Shown one piece after another: positions 1 to 4,743 of a stretch of 6,993 nt of DNA (the stretch's first letter is position 1; each line of letters starts with the position of its first letter). The notes beneath the pieces are model-generated. The model had not been told where the DNA came from, ran no database searches, and worked only from the letters and a program-made list of their open reading frames with translations. Source of the stretch: T1Sed10-7 sp047921175 (GTDB lineage: Bacteria > Actinomycetota > Nitriliruptoria > Nitriliruptorales > Nitriliruptoraceae); the NCBI GenBank assembly GCA_047921175.1, contig JBLRWQ010000106.1, positions 1-6,993 on the forward strand, given 5' to 3'. The translations under genes were made by a program, and so were the position numbers.

Positions 1-1183
1 CATGTACGCCAAGGGCCCGTTCCTGCTCGGCCAGGTGGACGAGGCCCACGCGGGCGACGTGATCAAGATCCCGCTGGTCGGGGACGAGCCCGGCGCGGAC
101 GCGGTCATCGACTACGACGTGCTGTGGTCGTGCACCACCTGCGGTGCCTGCGTCGAGGAGTGCCCGGTCGACATCCAGCACGTCGACACCATCGTCGACC
201 TGCGTCGCTACAAGGCCATGATGGAGTCGAGCTTCCCGCAGGAAGCCGGCGTCATGCTCAAGAACATCGAGACCGCCGGCGACCCGTGGGGGGTCGGGCA
301 GGCCAAGCGCGAGGAGTGGACGGAGAAGCTCGACTTCACCATCCCCGTGCTGGAACCCGGTGAGGAACAGGGCGGACGGTACGAGTACCTGTTCTGGACC
401 GGCTGCGCCGGCGCGGTGGACGACCGCTCCCGCAAGATCACCCAGGCCACCGCCCAGTTGCTGCACGACGCGGGGGTGAGCTTCGCGATCCTCGGCAAGC
501 ACGAGACCTGCACCGGCGACCCGGCCCGCCGCCTCGGCATGGAGTACCTGTTCCAGGCGCTCGCCAAGGCCAACATCGAGCTGCTCAAGAGCGTCGGCGC
601 GGAGCGGACCAAGATCGTCGCCTGGTGCCCGCACTGCTTCAACACCCTCAAGAACGAGTACCCCGACTTCGACGGCCACTTCGAGGTGCTGCACCACTCC
701 GAGGTGCTGGCCAAGCTGGTCGACGAGGGCCGGCTGGTGGCGACCAACCAGCTCGACAAGCGGGTCACCTACCACGACCCGTGCTACCTCGGTCGCCACA
801 ACGAGGTCTACTCCACCCCGCGCCAGGTCGTGAACGCCGTCCCCGGGCTGCAGCCGACCGAGATGACCCGCTGCCGCTCCAACGGCTTCTGCTGCGGCGC
901 CGGCGGCGCGCGGATGTGGATGGAGGAGACCATCGGCAAGCGGGTCAACATGGAGCGCGTCGACGAGGCGCTCGGGCTCGACCCGGAGCTGATCACCACC
1001 GCCTGCCCCTACTGCACCACGATGCTGGAGGACGGCATCGCGCAGAAGATGCAGGAGGGGTCGCTCGCCGAAGGTCAGGTCGAGGTGCTCGACATCTCCG
1101 AGGTGCTGCAGCGCGGCCGCATGCTGCCGATGGCCGCCCAGGGCGTGGCCCCCGCGACCGCGGAGCCCGACACCTCGCCGTGA
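1..1183 (+). CDS. Heterodisulfide reductase-like (Fe-S)-binding protein, 5'-partial
   Basis: C-terminal 393 residues of an iron-sulfur electron-transfer protein of the HdrD/GlpC/FadF type. Residue numbers count from the ATG at base 2. A 4Fe-4S ferredoxin motif has Cys at 44, 47, 50 and 54 (CxxCxxCxxxCP). Two cysteine-rich CCG modules follow. The first has Cys135, Cys170 (as CTGDPARR rather than CCG), Cys209 and Cys212. The second has Cys261, Cys291, Cys297-298 (CCGAGG), Cys335 and Cys338. The ATG at base 2 is probably internal. Actinobacterial relatives such as mycobacterial Rv0338c carry a membrane region and a first 4Fe-4S cluster before this point, and the residues starting YAKGPFLLG match the linker after that cluster. 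In such proteins the clusters are thought to pass electrons between a soluble oxidoreductase, possibly acyl-CoA or fatty-acid oxidation, and the membrane quinone pool. The exact partner cannot be read here. The gene ends in TGA inside a terminator hairpin, convergent with the cyclase gene. Confidence 0.93.
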   Translation, partial: MYAKGPFLLGQVDEAHAGDVIKIPLVGDEPGADAVIDYDVLWSCTTCGACVEECPVDIQHVDTIVDLRRYKAMMESSFPQEAGVMLKNIETAGDPWGVGQAKREEWTEKLDFTIPVLEPGEEQGGRYEYLFWTGCAGAVDDRSRKITQATAQLLHDAGVSFAILGKHETCTGDPARRLGMEYLFQALAKANIELLKSVGAERTKIVAWCPHCFNTLKNEYPDFDGHFEVLHHSEVLAKLVDEGRLVATNQLDKRVTYHDPCYLGRHNEVYSTPRQVVNAVPGLQPTEMTRCRSNGFCCGAGGARMWMEETIGKRVNMERVDEALGLDPELITTACPYCTTMLEDGIAQKMQEGSLAEGQVEVLDISEVLQRGRMLPMAAQGVAPATAEPDTSP

Positions 1184-1227
1184 GCCGGTCCGGGGTCCGC
1201 CCCTGCGGATCCCCCGGTCCGGGCTCA
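1181..1227. terminator. Bidirectional terminator-like hairpin between convergent genes
   Basis: Arms 1181-1195 and 1212-1227 pair along almost their whole length, with one mismatch and one 1-nt bulge. The 16-nt interval holds a further perfect 5-bp stem (TCCGC/GCGGA) closed by CCCT, so the region can fold into one long hairpin. Its outer base pairs include the TGA stop of the Fe-S gene (1181-1183) and the TCA that is the stop of the cyclase gene on the other strand (1225-1227). There is no T-tract on either side, which is common for actinobacterial terminators. The position between convergent genes supports a shared terminator; efficiency cannot be judged from sequence. Confidence 0.7.
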
Positions 1228-2631
1228 GCCGGCGGTCGGCCGTCGGTCCGCCAGGACCGCATCCAGCAGCGCCGGCTCGAAGCTGCGCACCCGGGCCTTC
1301 CCGCCCTGCTTGGCCGCGTACATGGCGAGGTCGGCGGCCCGCAGCACCCCGTCGCAGTCCGGCCCGTCGGTGAGCATCGCGACCCCGACGCTGGCGCCGA
1401 TCCGGACCGGGCCGCCCTCGTCCCCGAGGTCGTACGGCTCGGTGAGGCGGACCCGGATGCGCTCGGCCACCACCAGCGCCTGCTCACGGTCGCGCACCTC
1501 GTCGAGGAGCACCGCGAACTCGTCCCCACCCATCCGCCCGGCGGTGTCCGCGTCGCGCAGGCTGGCCCGGACCCGGCGGGCCGCCTCGGCCAGGAGGCGG
1601 TCACCCGCGCCGTGCCCGTAGCGATCGTTGATCGGCTTGAAGTCATCCAGGTCGACGAACAGCACCGCCCCCGTCAGCGGCCGCCGACGCCGCAGCCGGT
1701 CATCGGTCCGGAGCCGGAACAGGCGCAGGTTGGCCAGCTTGGTCAACGGATCGTGGAACGCGAGGTGCTCGAGCTCCGCCTCGAGCTGCTTCTCCCGGGT
1801 CACGTCGACCAGGACGCCGCGCTGCTGCAGGCGGCCCTGCTCGTCCGGGCGCAACATCGACTGGTCGCGGATCCACACCACGTGGCCGTCCCGGCGGTGG
1901 AACCGGTACACCATCGTCAGGGACGCGTCGACCCCGCTGTCCTGGTGGGCTTCGTGGTCGGCCAGGACCTCCGCCCGGTCGTCGTCGTGGACGCGGGACC
2001 GCCACAGCCCCGGGGTCGCGTACCACTCCTCCGGCGCGTACCCGAGCAGCTCCTCGACGTGCGGGCTGATGTAGCTCACGGTCGCATCGGGGCCGGGCTC
2101 CGTCACGTAGACGACCGCCGGGACCTGCTCGACCATCTGGCGGTAGCTGGACTCGGCCTCGGCGAGCTCGGCCTGGAGCCGCTTCTCCTCGGTGATGTCC
2201 TGGAGGAGGCCGATGGCGAGCCGTTCCCCGTCCTGCGTGGTCAGCGCCGCGACCAGCAGCCGCCCCCAGACCTGGTGGCCGTCACGATGGACGAAACGCT
2301 TGTCGAGGTCGAACCGGTCGATGGCCCCCGCCATCAGGCGGGCGAAGAGCTCCTCGTTGCGCGCGACGTCCTCCGGGTGCGTGAGGTCCCGGAAGTGCAG
2401 GTGCGCCAACTGCTCCTCGCTGTAGCCGAGCATCACCCGGAGCGCGTCGTTGCTGAGGATGGTGCGGCCGTCGGCATCGACGAGCCCGACCCCGATCGGG
2501 GCCAGGGCGAGGATGCGCAGCAGGACCTCCGGGGAGGCGGCACGCCACGTCGGGCGCACGTCGATCTCCGCGGGGTAGCCCCCACCACCGCGGGCACCGT
2601 GGGGGTCCCGCTGCGCCGCGTCCCGGTCCAC
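1225..2631 (-). CDS. PAS-PAS-GGDEF diguanylate cyclase
   Basis: A 468-residue protein predicted to make cyclic di-GMP from two GTP. Two PAS sensor domains lie at about residues 35-150 and 160-280, each ending in a helical linker (DITEEKRLQAELAE and VDVTREKQLEAELEHL) that leads into the next domain. The GGDEF domain spans about 286-455. It starts with the usual AFHDPLTKLANL, has the metal- and substrate-binding stretch FVDLDDFKPINDRYGH (325-340) and an intact GGDEF at 368-372. RDAD at 359-362, five residues before GGDEF, fits the RxxD inhibitory site, so product feedback is likely. No EAL domain and no membrane segment are present, so it should be cytosolic. The start is GTG at 2631, preceded on the - strand by GAGGGGAG with a 5-nt gap, a good ribosome binding site. 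It is the last gene of a probable three-gene unit with the bldD-like and DUF3152 genes. The PAS ligand is unknown; no haem- or flavin-specific signature is evident. Confidence 0.95.
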   Translation of the reverse strand: MDRDAAQRDPHGARGGGGYPAEIDVRPTWRAASPEVLLRILALAPIGVGLVDADGRTILSNDALRVMLGYSEEQLAHLHFRDLTHPEDVARNEELFARLMAGAIDRFDLDKRFVHRDGHQVWGRLLVAALTTQDGERLAIGLLQDITEEKRLQAELAEAESSYRQMVEQVPAVVYVTEPGPDATVSYISPHVEELLGYAPEEWYATPGLWRSRVHDDDRAEVLADHEAHQDSGVDASLTMVYRFHRRDGHVVWIRDQSMLRPDEQGRLQQRGVLVDVTREKQLEAELEHLAFHDPLTKLANLRLFRLRTDDRLRRRRPLTGAVLFVDLDDFKPINDRYGHGAGDRLLAEAARRVRASLRDADTAGRMGGDEFAVLLDEVRDREQALVVAERIRVRLTEPYDLGDEGGPVRIGASVGVAMLTDGPDCDGVLRAADLAMYAAKQGGKARVRSFEPALLDAVLADRRPTAG

Positions 2632-2703
2632 TCCTGCTCCCCTCGACCGCAGGCGGCCGGACGTCGTCCGGACCGGGCGGCAGCCTAGGCGACCGCACCC
2701 GCG
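2632..2703 (-). promoter_or_regulatory. 72-bp leader of the cyclase gene with RBS and weak promoter-like hexamer
   Basis: On the - strand this gap holds the cyclase ribosome binding site (GAGGGGAG, 2637-2644), a short inverted repeat (CCGGAC/GTCCGG, arms 2657-2662 and 2666-2671) and a -10-like TAGGCT at 2682-2687. No convincing -35 lies 16-18 nt upstream of that hexamer. A separate promoter for the cyclase gene is therefore possible but weakly supported, and read-through from the DUF3152 gene is equally plausible. Confidence 0.35.
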
Positions 2704-3621
2704 TCAGGGGTAGGGCCAGCCGTTGGCGACGCAGCCGTTGGTGCCGATCGACTGCTGCATCATGACCGGGGCCAGCGCATCGGGCTGCGGGCACTCGACG
2801 TGGCCGTAACCGAGCGCGTGACCGACCTCGTGGTTGACGAGGTAGCGCCGGTAGGTGGTGATGTCCTCGAAGGCGGTGGCGCCCTCCGCCCAGCGCCACG
2901 CGTTCAGGGCGGCGAAGGTCCCCGTCCAGCAGGAGTAGCGCCCGACGGTCTGGAGGCCGACCTCGCCGCACAGCCGGTCGACCGTCGCCGGGGTCGCCAG
3001 CACGACCCGGACCGAGGCCTGCGCCGGATCATCGACCCGAACGAACCGCCGCTCGCCTGCCCAGCTGCGCGGGTCGCCGAGCGCCTCCTCGACCGCCGCG
3101 GTGAACGCCAGCAGGTCCTCGCCGACCGCAGGCTCCACCTCGACGGTGTAGCGGAGCGTCGATCCGCTCCCGAACTCGGCATCACCGGCGGCGACATCGA
3201 ACCCTTCGGCGGTACGCAGCGCGACGATGTCGGACGCCTCGACGCGGACGTCCGCCTCGTCGGCGAAGGGCGCCGCCATCTCGGACCGTTCGCGGCTGCC
3301 CGCGGGGTCGTCCGGCGGGACCTCGACGGCCGCCGGACCCTCGGGACCGAGCAGGAAGGGCCCCCCATCGCCGGGCTCGATCGGCCAGGGAGTGAACCAC
3401 CACCGGGTCATGGGGCGCCGGGCTTCGCCGGCGGCGGGGCCGAGCTCCCCCGTCGACGCGATCGCCAGGTCCCGCGCCCCGGTGTCGCTGGTACGCACCA
3501 GTGCGACGGAACCGAGGAAGACCACGAGGGCAGCCAGCAGGCCGATCGTGACCCGCTGACCGGTCCGTCCCGTCACCTGGGGCACCGTGCCCGCCTCCAC
3601 CGTTGCTGCCGTTCGCAGCAT
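2704..3621 (-). CDS. DUF3152 membrane-anchored zinc-metalloprotease-like protein
   Basis: A 305-residue protein with a short cytosolic N-terminus, one hydrophobic segment at about residues 25-42 (GLLAALVVFLGSVALV; anchor or uncleaved signal) and a large extracytoplasmic part. The C-terminal domain, about 150-305, matches DUF3152. It carries HEVGHALGYGH at 264-274, a complete HExxHxxGxxH zinc motif as in metzincin-type proteases, followed by APVMMQQS, which resembles a Met-turn. Cys218, Cys231, Cys277 and Cys297 could form disulfides outside the cell. The start is ATG at 3621, preceded by GGGGA about 9 nt upstream and 19 bp after the stop of the bldD-like gene. The reading frame stays open further upstream to 4137, but that part overlaps the bldD-like gene in another frame and has no protein-like features. 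Substrate and role are unknown; co-transcription with the regulator is likely from the spacing. Confidence 0.9.
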   Translation of the reverse strand: MLRTAATVEAGTVPQVTGRTGQRVTIGLLAALVVFLGSVALVRTSDTGARDLAIASTGELGPAAGEARRPMTRWWFTPWPIEPGDGGPFLLGPEGPAAVEVPPDDPAGSRERSEMAAPFADEADVRVEASDIVALRTAEGFDVAAGDAEFGSGSTLRYTVEVEPAVGEDLLAFTAAVEEALGDPRSWAGERRFVRVDDPAQASVRVVLATPATVDRLCGEVGLQTVGRYSCWTGTFAALNAWRWAEGATAFEDITTYRRYLVNHEVGHALGYGHVECPQPDALAPVMMQQSIGTNGCVANGWPYP

Positions 3622-3640
3622 ACGGTGCCGTCCCCGCTGC

Positions 3641-4162
3641 TCACGGCGCCAGGAGATCCCGCTCGTCCAGCCACCGGTCGAGGTCGTCCGGCTCCGCACC
3701 GACCGCCACGGCGATCGTCCGCAGATCGTCGTTTCGGAGGCTGAGCACCGGACCACGATCGTCCCGCAACAGCTGGACGTGCTCCACCAGACGCACGAGC
3801 GGCGCGAGGTCGGGCTCATCGGCACGTGCCCGGAGGCGGTCGACAGCGATCCGGGCGGCGGCCTCATCGTCGTCGGGAGCCGCTGGACGCTCCTCCGGGA
3901 GCAGGTCCACCAACGGCACCGCGTAGAAGGCCGCCAGGGCCGCGAGCTTGTGCGCGGCGACGGCCCGGTCCCCACGCTCGTACGACCCGACCACGACCGC
4001 CTTGAAGCGGCCCGCGCTGCGCTCCTCGACGTCCTGGAGACGCAGGCCCTGGGCACGTCGGACCCTGCGCAGCCGCTCGCCGAGCCGCGCCTGGTAGCTG
4101 GCATCCACCGCGTCGCTGCCGGGACCGTCGGCGGCATCGACCACCGAAGCGCTGTCGGTCAT
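3641..4162 (-). CDS. bldD: BldD-like XRE-family transcriptional regulator, candidate c-di-GMP receptor
   Basis: A 173-residue regulator. An N-terminal helix-turn-helix of the XRE/Cro type lies at about residues 24-90 and includes GRFKAVVVGSYERGDRAV (51-68), nearly identical to the same stretch of Streptomyces BldD. The C-terminal domain (about 105-173) retains VLSLRNDDLRT, matching BldD VLSIRQDDLRT, which carries the second half of its c-di-GMP signature. Streptomyces BldD (RxD-X8-RxxD) dimerises around a c-di-GMP tetramer and represses developmental genes. Here the second half is intact (Arg143, Asp146), and Asp134 matches the Asp of the first half. The residue matching the first Arg is Leu132, with Arg133 next to it. 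The ATG at 4162 has GGAG 4 nt upstream. A GTG at 4108 would give the same N-terminal length as Streptomyces BldD but has no clear ribosome binding site. It is first in a - strand unit with the DUF3152 and cyclase genes. Confidence 0.9.
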   Translation of the reverse strand: MTDSASVVDAADGPGSDAVDASYQARLGERLRRVRRAQGLRLQDVEERSAGRFKAVVVGSYERGDRAVAAHKLAALAAFYAVPLVDLLPEERPAAPDDDEAAARIAVDRLRARADEPDLAPLVRLVEHVQLLRDDRGPVLSLRNDDLRTIAVAVGAEPDDLDRWLDERDLLAP

Positions 4163-4164
4163 GA

Positions 4165-4214
4165 CGCTCCGTCGCTCCGGTTGGTCGCTTCACCCGGGTG
4201 AGCGACCGGAGCGC
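4165..4214 (-). promoter_or_regulatory. BldD-like palindrome and SD-overlapping repeat before the bldD-like start
   Basis: TCACCC/GGGTGA (4190-4201) equals the two half-sites of the BldD consensus (TnACnC, GnGTnA) but without the single central base. It lies at the core of a longer inverted repeat (4183-4207, arms of 12 bp with one bulged base). Outer arms CGCTCCGG (4173-4180) and CCGGAGCG (4206-4213) also pair. On the - strand the heptamer CGGAGCG occurs twice, at 4173-4179 and 4165-4171, and the second copy holds the ribosome binding site. The region could be an operator, an RNA hairpin that affects translation, or both. The function is inferred only from position and symmetry. Confidence 0.5.
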
Positions 4215-4331
4215 CGCTCAGGTCACGGCCAGTCCCGCCGATGCGCGACCAGCGCACGGATGGCGGCGCGAGGGCCGCAGCGGATGGACCGAAGGTGACC
4301 GACGGTGAAAGCCCGGGGTCGCGCAACGAGA

Positions 4332-4358
4332 ACCCCCGGCGTGGGGGGCGCCGGGGGT
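4332..4358 (-). terminator. Intrinsic-terminator-like hairpin
   Basis: A perfect 10-bp inverted repeat (ACCCCCGGCG, 4332-4341; CGCCGGGGGT, 4349-4358) with a 7-nt loop. On the - strand it is followed by TCTCGTTG, a partial T-rich tail, whereas the + strand side continues CGGTCG. It therefore fits termination of - strand transcription better. It sits about 130 nt downstream of the predicted - strand promoter and 170 nt before the bldD-like start codon, so it could end a small RNA or attenuate the operon. Confidence 0.6.
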
Positions 4359-4484
4359 CGGTCGATCCAGGCCAGGGGCCCGCGCCACCGAAGGGGACGG
4401 ACGGTGGCGCCGGGTGGCGAGATGCCGAACCTGGATCCACGCTCGTGGTACGAGGACGTCCGCTCGGGGAAGCTTCCGACCTCT
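4332..4484 (-). ncRNA. Candidate structured small RNA or 5' leader with C-rich loops
   Basis: Reading the - strand from a predicted start near 4484, the RNA can form a stem of GATCCAGG (4437-4430) with CCTGGATC (4371-4364). This encloses a perfect 9-bp hairpin (4410-4402 with 4390-4382) whose 11-nt loop is TCCGTCCCCTT. It is followed by a 10-bp GC hairpin (4358-4332) with loop CCCCCCA. Two successive hairpins with C-rich loops, the second acting as a terminator, recall the actinobacterial 6C RNAs, but the first loop lacks six uninterrupted Cs, so I do not assign it to that family. It may be a free RNA of about 150 nt, or the attenuated leader of the bldD-like mRNA, whose coding region starts 170 nt further on. 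Protein coding here is unlikely: the overlapping - strand frame (4518-4159) has only low-complexity Pro/Ser/Arg-rich sequence. Confidence 0.45.
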
Positions 4485-4489
4485 CGAGG

Positions 4490-4518
4490 ACCATACCCAC
4501 GGCTTCACACAGTGTCAC
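4490..4518 (-). promoter_or_regulatory. Sigma70-type promoter on the - strand
   Basis: On the - strand, GTGACA (4518-4513; five of six match TTGACA) is followed by exactly 17 nt and then TATGGT (4495-4490; four of six match TATAAT). This is the best promoter I found in a very GC-rich intergenic region. The predicted start is near 4484-4483. It points towards the candidate small RNA and the bldD-like operon. A BldD operator consensus covers four of the six -35 bases and the start of the spacer, so binding there should block RNA polymerase. Confidence 0.55.
4505..4517. promoter_or_regulatory. BldD operator (BldD box)
   Basis: TCACACAGTGTCA fits every specified position of the published Streptomyces BldD consensus nTnACnC(A/T)GnGTnAn, with A as the central base. 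The consensus fixes eight bases plus one two-fold choice, so at equal base use one match is expected per roughly 131 kb; finding one in the leader of a BldD-like gene is unlikely to be chance. It overlaps the -35 element and spacer of the - strand promoter, a position expected for repression. BldD is known to repress its own gene in Streptomyces, so autoregulation is the natural reading. Confidence 0.65.
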
Positions 4519-4743
4519 CCGTTCCTTGCGGAACCCGCCGGCATCGCCACGTGGCGCGGTCTGGAACCCGGTGCGTTCGACGCTGCGTGACGGTTCGACC
4601 GCGAGGTGCGCGGCGGTCGCGCAGCGTCTCCGTGCTGCCGCCGTGGGGGGACGACCGCCGCCGCCGCGCGCACCGGCCCGTTAGTCTCGGCCGGTCGACG
4701 CGCGGCGCGGTCGACCGCGCCAGGGACCCCCCTCGAGAGCACC
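4519..4743. other. Intergenic region upstream of lemA with several inverted repeats
   Basis: No protein gene is supported here. There are three inverted repeats: GTTCC/GGAAC around TTGC (4521-4534); a nested stem with ACGCTGCG (4580-4587) and CGCAGCGT (4620-4627) enclosing GACCGC (4597-4602) and GCGGTC (4613-4618); and CGGTCGA/TCGACCG (4692-4698, 4711-4717). The last would lie in the lemA leader. Their roles are unknown. The + strand frames that cross this stretch are artefacts of high GC content. Confidence 0.5.
4682..4687 (+). promoter_or_regulatory. Possible -10 element for lemA
   Basis: TAGTCT fits the TAnnnT pattern of actinobacterial -10 elements and stands out as AT-richer than its surroundings. 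It lies 57 bp before the lemA GTG, leaving a leader of about 50 nt. No recognisable -35 is present at normal spacing, so the call rests on one hexamer and its position. Confidence 0.3.

Noticed and set aside
625..2688. 687-codon open frame on the + strand
   Set aside because: It begins inside the Fe-S gene in another frame and then runs antisense through the cyclase. Composition is low-complexity Arg/Pro/Ala/Gly-rich with no domain, as expected for a shadow frame in GC-rich DNA.
4106..4108. GTG as the alternative start of the bldD-like gene
   Set aside because: It would match the N-terminal length of Streptomyces BldD, but it lacks a ribosome binding site, while the ATG at 4162 has GGAG 4 nt upstream. 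Left as an alternative only.
3622..4137. 172-residue N-terminal extension of the DUF3152 frame
   Set aside because: It overlaps the well-supported bldD-like gene in another frame and is Ser/Arg/Thr-rich without structure. The ATG at 3621 has a ribosome binding site and leads straight to the membrane segment.
4159..4518. 119-codon - strand frame whose stop overlaps the bldD-like ATG
   Set aside because: The overlap looks like translational coupling, but the sequence is Pro/Ser/Arg-rich, the frame begins on the BldD box and covers the hairpins, and it matches no family I recognise.
4300..4520. c-di-AMP (ydaO), cobalamin, SRP RNA or tmRNA elements in the intergenic region
   Set aside because: I compared conserved core motifs from memory and found no match on either strand. 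The fold seen is two C-rich-loop hairpins with a closing stem.
4606..4743. In-frame upstream ATG extension of lemA
   Set aside because: It adds 46 low-complexity residues before the membrane helix, and LemA proteins normally begin just before the helix. The GTG at 4744 fits this.
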